Shown: in pieces, positions 1 to 7,622 of the stretch
How the letters are laid out: every line of letters begins with the position of its first letter
How positions within the stretch are numbered: the stretch's first letter is position 1
Assembly: GCA_016931935.1 (NCBI GenBank)
Contig: JAFGDW010000098.1
Coordinates: forward strand, 1 to 43,473
Length of the DNA: 43,473 nt
Reading direction: 5' to 3'
From: Candidatus Zhuqueibacterota bacterium
Lineage (GTDB): Bacteria > Zhuqueibacterota > Zhuqueibacteria > Thermofontimicrobiales > Thiofontviventaceae
Notes under the pieces: generated by a model
What the model saw: only the letters and a program-made list of their open reading frames with translations
What the model was told of the DNA's origin: nothing
Databases searched by the model: none
Made by a program: the position numbers and the translations under genes

Positions 1-411
1 AATCCTGTGAATCCGTGAAATCCTGTCTAAACTATGTTTTAACATTTTCTGCCAAAAAATGTCAGAAAATAATTTCTCAGTTACTAAATACAGCGTTTCA
101 CAAAGCTTTGTAGCCTTCATAAATATTAGTTCCAGATTGTGAATTTCATGGTTTAATGGAGTACGATCCTGAGCTTGAAGAAGGACTCACCATGAAGTAA
201 GATATTGTATCTTTTACAAAATGTAATTATTCAGGCATGGCATGGATTTAAGCGTCGGCTGACCTTGTCGAAGCCGACAAACGAACAATAAACAAACAAT
301 ATTATTTGGAAATGTTGCCTTCGACACCGTTCGTGTTCCGATGCATCGGAACGGTACGCCTGTGCGAAACGGCAGGCTCAGGCAACGGCCTGCTGAATAT
401 TTACTACAAAA
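1..411. other. Non-coding, repeat-rich left end
   Basis: No convincing gene lies here. The first 27 bases repeat AATCCTGTGAATCCGTGAAA-like text that resembles the arms of the inverted repeat at 7685-7763. Bases 166-186 (ATCCTGAGCTTGAAGAAGG) resemble the core of the element at 20695-20922. A short hairpin with arms GTCGGCT and AGCCGAC is at 254-278. A larger palindromic block is at 314-386 and is listed separately. The stretch lies downstream of the minus-strand gene ending at 412. It has no classic terminator with a T-run, so where that transcript ends is unclear. Confidence 0.5.
314..386. repeat. Palindromic block with perfect 18-base core
   Basis: Outer arms GTTGCCT (314-320) and AGGCAAC (380-386) enclose a perfect palindrome GTTCCGATGCATCGGAAC at 335-352. 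It lies just past the stop of the minus-strand gene that ends at 412, so it could help stop or stabilise that transcript, but no U-tract follows it on either strand. It may equally be a degenerate interspersed repeat. Confidence 0.5.
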
Positions 412-1401
412 TTAGCGAGCGCGTAATGTAATGTATCCCTCATTCGTGAACACATCGATCGTTGCACCTCCATTGCCAAGCTCACTGCGGGCACGATGGC
501 CATTGTCCTCGGTCTCTTCGATATTTAATTTGAAGTCAGTGCGAATATCTCCTTCTTCACTTTCCAGACGTAAAAATGCATTTAGTTGTTTTGGTAATTC
601 CAATATAATATCGCCTTCATCAAGTTCGAAGGTATAGCGGCCATGATCTTTCGTAGTGAGTTCGAGATCGACATCACCTTCATCAGCGACAATGTCACAA
701 CGTTCCATGGTACTGCCGGCGATGGTAACATCACCTTCATCGGTATCGATTTTTAATTTGTCCAGGCTTAATTGTTCAATTTGTATATCACCCTCATCAG
801 CGAGAATAGTGAGTTGTCTGCCCTGTCCCGATAATTCTTCGGCTATCAGGTCGCCTTCATCCATTTTGAGATACATATCACTAAACTGAAGGTTTTTCAG
901 ATTTACATCACCCTCATCAACTTCAATACTGATATCTCCCATCAAATCTCTGGCATTAATATCACCTTCATCTGTCTCCAATCGTAGTTCAATTTCCTTT
1001 GGAACCAGGACGTCAAAATCGACACGAACCGATGATCGCATGGCATCCCAACGATCCGGATCGAATAAATCCCAGAATGAAAATCGTTGATCACGTGCCG
1101 GCTTTATCTGGCGAATTGAGAGCCGGCTATCACTGTGCTGAATATCGATATCGATGGCCTCGAGTCGTTCCATGGCTTCTTTTTGGGACTCACCCCCGGC
1201 ATGTTTGGTCATTTTTACTTTAACGGATGATCCATTCCAGCTTTTGATGGTAATCGAGCCTTCATCGCCAATAATGGAAACATAACCGCCCTTTTGCATG
1301 GAAAAAGTTTGCGTGTCTTCATCACTGACTTCGACGGCAATTGCGGGGATGGTACAGGCACATATGAGAATTATCAGGATGATTAAAATGTATGGTTTCA
1401 T
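412..1401 (-). CDS. Secreted DEGD-repeat protein, DUF4097-like beta-solenoid
   Basis: A 329-residue exported protein of unknown function. It begins with a signal sequence (a run of Leu/Ile to about residue 22). Either signal peptidase I after AIA or a lipoprotein site at ICAC could process it, and I cannot decide which. From about residue 140 to 300 the motif [DE]EGD[ILV] recurs eight times at 18-21 residue spacing, each followed by an alternating hydrophobic strand, which is the pattern of a beta-solenoid. This resembles the DUF4097 adhesin-like family. At DNA level the motif appears as TCACCTTCATC-type repeats at 611, 674, 731, 788, 851, 908 and 962. The start is an ATG with AGGAGCT five bases upstream. 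It lies 19 bases after the epimerase gene on the same strand, so the two are probably co-transcribed. The acidic DEGD turns could bind calcium; that is a guess. Confidence 0.75.
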   Translation of the reverse strand: MKPYILIILIILICACTIPAIAVEVSDEDTQTFSMQKGGYVSIIGDEGSITIKSWNGSSVKVKMTKHAGGESQKEAMERLEAIDIDIQHSDSRLSIRQIKPARDQRFSFWDLFDPDRWDAMRSSVRVDFDVLVPKEIELRLETDEGDINARDLMGDISIEVDEGDVNLKNLQFSDMYLKMDEGDLIAEELSGQGRQLTILADEGDIQIEQLSLDKLKIDTDEGDVTIAGSTMERCDIVADEGDVDLELTTKDHGRYTFELDEGDIILELPKQLNAFLRLESEEGDIRTDFKLNIEETEDNGHRARSELGNGGATIDVFTNEGYITLRAR

Positions 1402-1420
1402 GATAGCTCCTGTGACAGAT

Positions 1421-2491
1421 TTAGATTAACATTCCCTTTTGCAAAAGTTCAACCCGGATCCGTTCAGTGGATTCTTCCATCACTTTTTCCCACACGGTGA
1501 TAAGCAGATCTTCCAGATCGTAGCTGATAAATTCGAATTCGCCTGTCGGATTGTAGGGTGTGGTATATTTTGTGTATTCTTCTGTCCATCCAACCAGGGA
1601 CTTGCGAATGCCGTCCTTTATGCTTACTTCCGGCTGATACCCCAGTTCGGTTTTTATTTTGGAAATATCAACCACAAACGAATGTTTATTGCAAAATGGG
1701 AATGAGTAGCGCGTGTTTACCAGATCATAAAATGTTTGGTACGGCATGTTTACAATACGCACCTTTTCACCCATTGTTTCGGCGATGACTTTGATATAAT
1801 CATTCAGACTGATGATGTCATCACCGGTGATATTATAGCATTCCCCGATTGCATTTTCTTTTACAATGGCCAATAAAAATCCCTGAATGATATCATCGAT
1901 GTAGCCCGGTTGTACAAGGTTGTCGCCAAATCCTGGAATCAATATCTTTTGCCGACCATGCTTTAAGCGATCGATGTAATACCATTCGCGAACTTCACCC
2001 GGTCCGTTAATTTCACACGGACGAAGACAGATGAACGGAAAACCACTTTTATCAAATTGTTCGACCAGAAATTCTTCGATTACAGATTTGTTATATGCGT
2101 ACGGACTTTGTGTGATGATTGGGAACAATCGGCGGTTTTTAATAGGGAGTATCTGGCGATCGTCTTCATCTCTAATTTTGGCAACATCAATTGTACTGGT
2201 GAAAATATATTTACCGATTTTGCCACGCAAAATTTTTACTGTCATTTCTACTTCTTCAAGGGTATAGCCGCACGTATCAATAACGACATCAAATTCACGA
2301 TCGGCAAGTAGATTTGTGAATTTTTCTTCATCATGACGATCGCAGATGAGCCATTCCACATCTTCATAAAAAGGAACCTTATTTTTGAAATTACCACGAT
2401 TTAAAAGAGTGACTTCTTGATTTCCCCGGATTAAAGCCTCAGTTAAATGCCTCCCCAAAAAACGTGTTCCACCGATTATTAGTATATTCAT
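1421..2491 (-). CDS. NAD-dependent epimerase/dehydratase (extended SDR)
   Basis: A 356-residue cytosolic extended short-chain dehydrogenase/reductase. The N-terminal Rossmann motif is MNILIIGGTRFLG, with the glycines at residues 7, 8 and 13. The catalytic YxxxK is Y131-A-Y-N-K135, with a candidate partner Ser/Thr at 99-100 (FTST). The C-terminal half has the usual substrate-domain text, including PGYIDDI and YNITGDD. The family acts on nucleotide sugars or related metabolites. This sequence looks closest to the loosely defined epimerases with a GGTxFLG start rather than to GalE, so I do not name a substrate. A weak AGGA lies about ten bases before the ATG. It is first in a likely two-gene transcript with the DEGD-repeat protein and has a candidate promoter at 2541-2569. 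Confidence 0.85.
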   Translation of the reverse strand: MNILIIGGTRFLGRHLTEALIRGNQEVTLLNRGNFKNKVPFYEDVEWLICDRHDEEKFTNLLADREFDVVIDTCGYTLEEVEMTVKILRGKIGKYIFTSTIDVAKIRDEDDRQILPIKNRRLFPIITQSPYAYNKSVIEEFLVEQFDKSGFPFICLRPCEINGPGEVREWYYIDRLKHGRQKILIPGFGDNLVQPGYIDDIIQGFLLAIVKENAIGECYNITGDDIISLNDYIKVIAETMGEKVRIVNMPYQTFYDLVNTRYSFPFCNKHSFVVDISKIKTELGYQPEVSIKDGIRKSLVGWTEEYTKYTTPYNPTGEFEFISYDLEDLLITVWEKVMEESTERIRVELLQKGMLI

Positions 2492-2540
2492 ACGATAAAA
2501 TCCTGTAAAATAAATTATTGATAATATTATTACTGTATTA

Positions 2541-2569
2541 AATAAAACACTTTTTGGTTTTCATGTCAA
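2541..2569 (-). promoter_or_regulatory. Candidate promoter of epimerase operon
   Basis: Read on the minus strand, TTGACA (2569-2564) is followed after 17 bases by TTTATT (2546-2541), about 50 bases before the epimerase ATG. The -35 is perfect and the -10 is weak. Confidence 0.35.
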
Positions 2570-2682
2570 GAGATTTTTATAGTTCCAGTAAAATGTTTTT
2601 TAAAAAAAGTGGATGTTGTTGGATGACGGTGTGTTGTTATGTGAAAAACAATTGTAGTAAGTTGATGAGAAATTTTGAGTAT

Positions 2683-2742
2683 TGAATTGTGAATTGGAAA
2701 TAGTGAATAGGGAATAGTGAATAGAGAATAGGGAGTTGGAAT
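2683..2742. repeat. Degenerate GAATAGTG tandem repeat
   Basis: Successive units of GAATTGTG, GAATTGGAA, ATAGTG, AATAGGG, AATAGTG, AATAGAG, AATAGGG run head to tail. Units are 6-9 bases and imperfect. It lies between the terminator at 2800-2835 and the epimerase start, outside any believable gene. Confidence 0.55.
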
Positions 2743-2799
2743 ATGTACGTATGAATTGCCTATGGGGGTACACTGAGTGATAGTTAGTCAAATAAAATA

Positions 2800-2835
2800 A
2801 AAACCCCTCGGTGAGCTTTTCGACGGAGGGGTTTT
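2800..2835 (-). terminator. Rho-independent terminator of the barrel gene
   Basis: Arms AAAACCCCTC (2800-2809) and GAGGGGTTTT (2826-2835) pair perfectly around a 16-base loop. On the minus strand the stem runs into a T-rich tail (TTTTTATTTTATT). It sits 23 bases after the stop of the gene at 2858-5113. Confidence 0.85.
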
Positions 2836-2857
2836 CACTTCATGAATGAATATGTAT

Positions 2858-5113
2858 TTAAAATGGGCGTTTGACGCGGAATGTAATGACAACATCACGA
2901 TTTGTATCATCCAGGCGTTTGGCGATGTTGAGCCTGACGTTCCCTTCATAATTTGTAAAGCCGATTCCGACGCTTGTTTTGAAGCTGTCCCAATCCAAAT
3001 CGTCAAAGCCGTTTTCAAAACTGTTGGGTTTGTCAGCATTCCAGACCCAGCCGGCATCGCTGAAAAAGATCAGGTTCCAGTCTTCCAGAATGTCGATGTC
3101 TTCAAGCATTCCCATGCCGCCATAAATCCGGTACTCCAAATTGGCAAGCAGCATGCGATCACCGTCGGAAAATTCTTTGAAGCGATAGCCACGCAAGGTC
3201 GAAAGTCCGCCAAGATCGTAGCGGTATTGCAGCGGCAAATATCCACGGGCTGAACCAGCACGAACGCGAAAGTCGAGATTCTCACCGTGGCCGATTGGTT
3301 GGAACCGACGAATATCCAGAATATACCGGTCGAAATCCACACCATTGTCATTCAGATCGTTATTGGCAAATTCGCCCACTAGTTGAATTAACCAGCCCTG
3401 GGTAGGTCCGTCAAAATCGTTACGGGTATCCAGGCCAATTTCAGCACGTACGCTTTTATATTCAAGCTCGTCGATTGCCGGATTGGGTCGATAGACCTTA
3501 TCGCCACCAAACAGTGACCAGATATCGTGTTTATCCATGCTATAAAATTCATCCTTATGGTAACCGGCTTTGATGCGGAAATGGGGCGTGATATTTTGAA
3601 TAATATATCCGCTGGCGCCTACGCATCGATAGAAGTCCTGGAAATCTTCTTTTAAGAAGAAGGCAGCGAGTGAATTTTCAACCGTTGGAATTACCCAATA
3701 ATCTTCGGTATCGGTGATGTCATGATATTCACCGCCGATAGTGAACCGGAATGTGTTAAAAATCCAGCGGTTCATACCGATTTGGTACCGTGGTTCACCG
3801 GTTTTAAATCCATAGCCAATATGGCCGTAAAGCTGCGAGTGGCGATCATTATCCCACCCTGTATGTTCCGGAATTTCATAGCCAATAAATAAGCCTTCTA
3901 CGCGGTTGTATCGAAGCATGAAAGGTTCATCATTGATATCATCATACTCATGATGCCATCTGTAATCGGATTTATGATCACGCCAGTTTCGCCCGTCTTT
4001 GGGCCCAATTTTTACACCGGAAAGCCCGGCTTCGATATGTTGATCATCCTCCTCGACCTTCACGCCAGTCCAGGATGTCTGGACAATATCGCCACCAACG
4101 CGAGCGCCTTCATCGCGGGTAATATGGCCGCCAACACTAACAACATCGCCGGTAACGGTACTGGTGGAATCCATGTCGACATTACCGAAAATGGCCACAA
4201 CATCACCATGTACTTCGCCGAGCAGTTTTATCGTACCGCGCATACAAACCACATCACCATTAATCACCTCATCTTCTTCAATTGTGACATCTCCGAAGAA
4301 ACGCACAACATCGTCGTTATACTGACGTTTGTCTTTCTCCAAATATTTTTTTTCCACTTCACGTTGTATTTCCTTATCATCTTCCGGTTTTGGCGCTTCG
4401 ACAACAGTTTCTTCCTCAACTTTTTCGATCGGAGGATAAATTGTTCCGGTGACGAGTGGATTCCCGGACATGTCAAGCTGACCGCCGATATAAATGACAT
4501 GGCCATCAATCGCGGCGCTGTTCGATAAAACAAGGTCCGCATTGAAAGCGATTAAATCGCCATCAATTTTTCCGTTTATCGTCAGCTTTTGTTCGAAGAC
4601 AATAACGTCACCCGTGCGGGTTTCATCCTGATTAATGACGGTTTCGGCTTGAATAATATCGTAAGGAAACTTGAAACCGGGTATTTCACGATATTCGGTG
4701 CGTTCCACCCGAAGCGAATTGGTCGATGAGAAATTTACAATATCGCCGGCAAGTTTTGAGAGATCTTCTTTAGTGATATCCGTTTCGTACGCATAAATGT
4801 TACCGAAAATTCGGGCGTTTGGCATAATGTGAATGGAACTGTGTTTCGCATATACATCACCAAAAATGACGCCACCAATTTTCAAATCGCTACGTTCGAT
4901 GAGTACGTCACCCTCATACTGCTCATCTTCAGAAATGACGACATCGGTGCGTTCATATTGAAATAATTTTTTCTTGCCCGGAGAAGCTGCTTCGGGATTT
5001 ACTATAGCAGCCGAGCTGGTTCCGGTATATATTAAAATACCGATCACGATAAAAAATGCCACAAAAAGCAAAATTAAGAATAAAATTTGCCGATAGTATA
5101 ATGAGCGAGCCAT
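2858..5113 (-). CDS. Bactofilin-like beta-solenoid repeats fused to Omp85/BamA-type barrel
   Basis: A 751-residue outer-membrane protein. Residues 8-31 form an N-terminal hydrophobic helix (signal or anchor). Three blocks at about 67-130, 167-226 and 268-345 contain GDV/GDL/GDI strands every 15-20 residues, for example INGDVVCMRGTIKLLG; this is the pattern of bactofilin/polymer-forming (DUF583-type) solenoids. A charged linker at 230-265 separates the second and third blocks. Residues 395-751 look like a 16-strand Omp85-superfamily barrel: it opens with NRVEGLFIGYE, carries the signature GGLSTLRGYRFKEF at 635-648 (Arg641 in the RGY motif) and ends with an aromatic residue, RPF. No POTRA domain is visible; the solenoid blocks occupy that position. 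AAGGA lies seven bases before the ATG. Transcription ends at the terminator at 2800-2835. The barrel call is strong and the solenoid call is good. The role is unknown: export, insertion or a surface scaffold are all possible. Confidence 0.8.
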   Translation of the reverse strand: MARSLYYRQILFLILLFVAFFIVIGILIYTGTSSAAIVNPEAASPGKKKLFQYERTDVVISEDEQYEGDVLIERSDLKIGGVIFGDVYAKHSSIHIMPNARIFGNIYAYETDITKEDLSKLAGDIVNFSSTNSLRVERTEYREIPGFKFPYDIIQAETVINQDETRTGDVIVFEQKLTINGKIDGDLIAFNADLVLSNSAAIDGHVIYIGGQLDMSGNPLVTGTIYPPIEKVEEETVVEAPKPEDDKEIQREVEKKYLEKDKRQYNDDVVRFFGDVTIEEDEVINGDVVCMRGTIKLLGEVHGDVVAIFGNVDMDSTSTVTGDVVSVGGHITRDEGARVGGDIVQTSWTGVKVEEDDQHIEAGLSGVKIGPKDGRNWRDHKSDYRWHHEYDDINDEPFMLRYNRVEGLFIGYEIPEHTGWDNDRHSQLYGHIGYGFKTGEPRYQIGMNRWIFNTFRFTIGGEYHDITDTEDYWVIPTVENSLAAFFLKEDFQDFYRCVGASGYIIQNITPHFRIKAGYHKDEFYSMDKHDIWSLFGGDKVYRPNPAIDELEYKSVRAEIGLDTRNDFDGPTQGWLIQLVGEFANNDLNDNGVDFDRYILDIRRFQPIGHGENLDFRVRAGSARGYLPLQYRYDLGGLSTLRGYRFKEFSDGDRMLLANLEYRIYGGMGMLEDIDILEDWNLIFFSDAGWVWNADKPNSFENGFDDLDWDSFKTSVGIGFTNYEGNVRLNIAKRLDDTNRDVVITFRVKRPF

Positions 5114-5294
5114 ATGATTTCCTTTCTGAGAAATTTCAAATAAGTCGTTGTCGTTGCTTAATAACGCAACTACTATACCAAATGTTTAATGTAAATTAGT
5201 ATATGAATTAACCTTTGAAAAAACAAAGTAAAAGCCCATTGAGCTAAAATGTTTAATAAATTCCTGTAATCTATTCGTGTGGTAAAAAGACACA

Positions 5295-5325
5295 TGTCAA
5301 TTCAAACAAATGTGGTAAATTGACA
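5295..5325. promoter_or_regulatory. Divergent promoter region with TGTCAATT/AATTGACA inverted repeat
   Basis: TGTCAATT (5295-5302) and AATTGACA (5318-5325) form a perfect 8-base inverted repeat with a 15-base spacer between the barrel gene and the RsbW-like gene. Each arm contains a perfect -35 hexamer. On the plus strand TTGACA (5320-5325) is followed after 17 bases by GGTAAT (5343-5348). On the minus strand no good -10 is visible at the expected distance. It may be a promoter element, a regulator's operator, or both. Confidence 0.5.
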
Positions 5326-5411
5326 CATTTCTAAAGTTATCTGGTAATGATACGATAATGTAAGTGTTAGCAGTGGAACAAATTCATGGACTTGATATAG
5401 GAAGAATAGCT

Positions 5412-5813
5412 GTGGAATATACCTTTCAGCTTCAAGCAAAGCTCACTGAGCTGTCGACGTTGCGCGATCAGTTTGAGATGATATTCGAAAAAGAAGCGCT
5501 GTTTAACGATCTAACACGAAAAAATATTTTGCTGGCATTGACAGAATTATTTGTCAATGTAGTAAAGCATGGCGATGTCCCGGAGACTTCGAGCGTTCAA
5601 TACGAAATACATCGATCCAGGGATGAGCTGGAAATTGTCATGCGTGATTGGGGGAATAGTTATGATCCGTTTAGCGTTCCGCCGCCTGATATTTCATTGT
5701 TACCGGAGAGCGGCTATGGAGTCTACCTGGTTCGATCATTGATGGATTCGTTTGATTATTATCCGAAAACTGCAGTGCAGCCAAATACAACGCGAATTAC
5801 CAAGCAGGCCTGA
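5412..5813 (+). CDS. RsbW-like anti-sigma serine kinase / HATPase_c_2 protein
   Basis: A small cytosolic GHKL-fold ATPase of the RsbW/SpoIIAB type. Members bind a sigma factor or other target and phosphorylate a STAS-domain antagonist. With the start chosen here it is 133 residues. The N-box is LTELFVNVVKHG (Glu45, Asn49, His53), the G1 box is RDWGNSYDP (Asp79) and the G2 box is GYGVYLV (Gly101, Gly103). The frame is open from a GTG at 5364, but the GTG at 5412 has GGAAG at 5400-5404 seven bases upstream, which the 5364 codon lacks. The STAS gene follows 17 bases later, so the pair is a partner-switching module. No sigma factor or PP2C phosphatase gene is in the window, so the target must be encoded elsewhere. 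Confidence 0.85.
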   Translation: MEYTFQLQAKLTELSTLRDQFEMIFEKEALFNDLTRKNILLALTELFVNVVKHGDVPETSSVQYEIHRSRDELEIVMRDWGNSYDPFSVPPPDISLLPESGYGVYLVRSLMDSFDYYPKTAVQPNTTRITKQA

Positions 5814-5830
5814 ATTCAATAGGAGGTTAT

Positions 5831-6157
5831 ATGTACGTTCGAAATAAACGATTGGATGATGTTGAAGTATTAAGTTTGTTCGGCGTGATTAATGCTGAAA
5901 ACATTGGTGTATTTCATGAGCATATCGAACGTGTGCTCGATGACGATGTTCGACTGGTTGTTCTCGACCTTGAAAAACTAGAAGAGATTGATAGTACAGG
6001 GATTGGCGGAATTATTTCTTTGCTGAAAAGAATGCGTCAGAAGGATGGTGATGTTCGCATCGTTCGGATTCGTGGTGCGGTTAAAAAATTATTTGAACTT
6101 CTGCGGATCGATCGTGGCATTGATATTTATGAATCGGTAGAAGAAGCCGTGAAATAA
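5831..6157 (+). CDS. STAS-domain anti-anti-sigma factor
   Basis: A 108-residue single STAS domain of the SpoIIAA/RsbV type. The conserved phosphorylation loop is EEIDSTGIGG, with Ser55 the expected phosphoacceptor for the kinase encoded just upstream. Unphosphorylated STAS proteins sequester the kinase and free its target. The length is normal for the family, and the domain is intact from the first strand (YVRNKRLDDVEVLSLFG) to the C-terminal helix. A perfect AGGAGG at 5821-5826 precedes the ATG by four bases, stronger than the kinase's site, which suggests the antagonist is made in excess. The strong terminator at 6212-6256 ends the two-gene unit. Confidence 0.9.
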   Translation: MYVRNKRLDDVEVLSLFGVINAENIGVFHEHIERVLDDDVRLVVLDLEKLEEIDSTGIGGIISLLKRMRQKDGDVRIVRIRGAVKKLFELLRIDRGIDIYESVEEAVK

Positions 6158-6211
6158 GTGATTGCGAAGTTATTTATTTAACCAATTAACGCTACTCATT
6201 AGAATTGCAAT

Positions 6212-6256
6212 AAAATCCTGGCACGTCATCTGACGTCTGTATCAGGATTTTTTTTT
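6212..6256 (+). terminator. Rho-independent terminator of the RsbW/STAS unit
   Basis: AAAATCCTG (6212-6220) pairs with CAGGATTTT (6243-6251), and an inner perfect stem ACGTCA/TGACGT (6223-6236, 2-base loop) sits on top. A run of nine or more T follows. Confidence 0.9.
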
Positions 6257-6953
6257 GCCTAACAATATATTTATCTATCAATTGCATCTGAAATGAATAA
6301 ATTTGCTGTTGGGATTAATGATACATTCTGCAATTATGTAATTTTATAATACATGTTCACAATGTCCTGTACGTTATAGCGTTTTGTGTTACTTCGTCAC
6401 GCCTTTAGCGCGATTGCGTGTTCGGTGTCGGAATGGCTACAATAAATATCCGTTTCTCAACTCGATGCGTTTTGTCTTGACATTCTTTTAGGAAATGTTT
6501 ATATTTTGCCAGCCTGTGAGAATTATAATTCGTATCTTCTCAGAATTTGATGGTCGCTAAAAATTGCACAGTACGGTGAGCACAGCAAATTCTTTTCGCT
6601 ATGCACCATGCTCTCTGCGTAAGACAATAACAATATCAGACAAAACAATTTATACAATTACCATATATTTTTTTTTAAGAGGATACTATAATTCCTATAT
6701 AATAAACATATGAAAATAGATTACCTACATTTTTACCCTTCCATATAAGCAAATCTATTGGCGACTTGAGCAGAGGTAATTAATTTCGAATTCTGAATCT
6801 GAAACATGAATGGTTATATGAGATATAATTCACATTACATCATTCTGATTCTTGCAATCTCGAATATCATATTGAATCCGAGTCAAAGGAATTTTATATC
6901 CCACCAATTATACCATAACCTCAATAATTATTTTCTTAAAAGGAATATTGTGC
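6257..6953. other. Long AT-rich non-coding stretch with a promoter
   Basis: About 700 bases hold no believable gene. A near-perfect promoter is at 6477-6505. Downstream are a palindrome GAATTATAATTC near 6520, an imperfect hairpin at 6575-6607 (GGTgaGCAcAGC pairing with GCTaTGCACC), and a nine-T run from 6668 without a GC-rich stem before it. Either the DUF6090-like gene has a leader of about 440 bases, or a small RNA is made from this promoter. Confidence 0.4.
6477..6505 (+). promoter_or_regulatory. Sigma-70-type promoter, TTGACA-N17-TATATT
   Basis: TTGACA at 6477-6482, a spacer of 17 bases, then TATATT at 6500-6505. The nearest downstream gene starts 448 bases away, so the transcript begins with a long untranslated leader or is a separate RNA. 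Confidence 0.6.
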
Positions 6954-7622
6954 ATGAACAAAAGCCGTGAGAATAGTATCGCTTGGTTTAAATATTTTGT
7001 TGAGCTATTCGTTGTCTTTATTGGGGTAACCGCCGCATTTTTACTAAATAAATGGGGCGAAAAATCGTTGGAACGCCAACGGATGCAACACTACATGACC
7101 AGTTTTGCTGATGATATACATGCTGATATTATCCAATTGACTCAACTTATAAAAGACGACGAAGAAAAATTGAACCGCATATCAGGTATGATGCACTCAA
7201 TTAAATCCGCCACCGTCTCCGTTGATTCAGCAACAACGCTTATCAAACTATGCCTGGAAAATCAGTTTTTCACGCCACAACAAATTACCTATGAGATAAT
7301 TACCAGCAGCAGCGATCTTCGGATTTTACAGAACTATGTATTAAAAGAGAGACTTGTTAAGTATTACCTGAAAATCGATGACACAAACATAAAACAGAAC
7401 TTGTTTATTGAACATTTAAATGATTATATCATTCCGTACGCGGTTGAACAAATGGATTTGGCAAATCAAAAGTTTATAAATCAACATGCAATGAATGGTG
7501 TTCTGTTTCGTAACCTGATTACCGGATATTTCGCGCTGCTCCAACAAAATGTTGATGTTTATAAAGAAGCATTAAATCAGGCAAATCAATTGATTGAAAT
7601 ACTACCGCCTATTGAGAACTAA
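6954..7622 (+). CDS. DUF6090-like single-pass membrane protein
   Basis: A 222-residue protein of unknown function. Residues about 12-32 form one membrane helix of the form YFVELFVVFIGVTAAFLLNKW, directly followed by EKSLERQR. That pairing of a membrane helix with FLLNxW and a charged helix is characteristic of the DUF6090 family. The rest is predicted to be mostly helical and probably faces the periplasm or cytosol as a soluble bundle. The frame is open from a TTG at 6948, but the ATG at 6954 has AAAAGGA nine bases upstream and is preferred. It stands alone, with about 800 bases of non-coding DNA before it and 400 after it, in a more AT-rich setting than its neighbours. This fits an accessory gene. 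Confidence 0.7.
   Translation: MNKSRENSIAWFKYFVELFVVFIGVTAAFLLNKWGEKSLERQRMQHYMTSFADDIHADIIQLTQLIKDDEEKLNRISGMMHSIKSATVSVDSATTLIKLCLENQFFTPQQITYEIITSSSDLRILQNYVLKERLVKYYLKIDDTNIKQNLFIEHLNDYIIPYAVEQMDLANQKFINQHAMNGVLFRNLITGYFALLQQNVDVYKEALNQANQLIEILPPIEN

Larger units (their letters stand above)
2492..2799. other. Intergenic: promoter side of epimerase and degenerate tandem repeat
   Basis: No gene is supported. The left part carries the candidate minus-strand promoter. Bases 2683-2742 hold a degenerate repeat built on GAATAGTG/GAATAGGG units (at least five in a row). The function of the repeat is unknown. The short minus-strand reading frame through it (about 63 codons) is low-complexity and is not believed. 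Confidence 0.5.

Noticed and set aside
611-972. Regular 54-63 base repeats that at first sight resemble a CRISPR array
   Set aside because: The repeats are only 11 bases, lie in frame and encode the DEGD turns of a protein; the spacers are coding.
2846-4528. Plus-strand reading frames at 2846-3253 and 3950-4528 inside the barrel gene
   Set aside because: They are opposite-strand shadows of the barrel gene, which has clear domain signatures; the shadow proteins have none.
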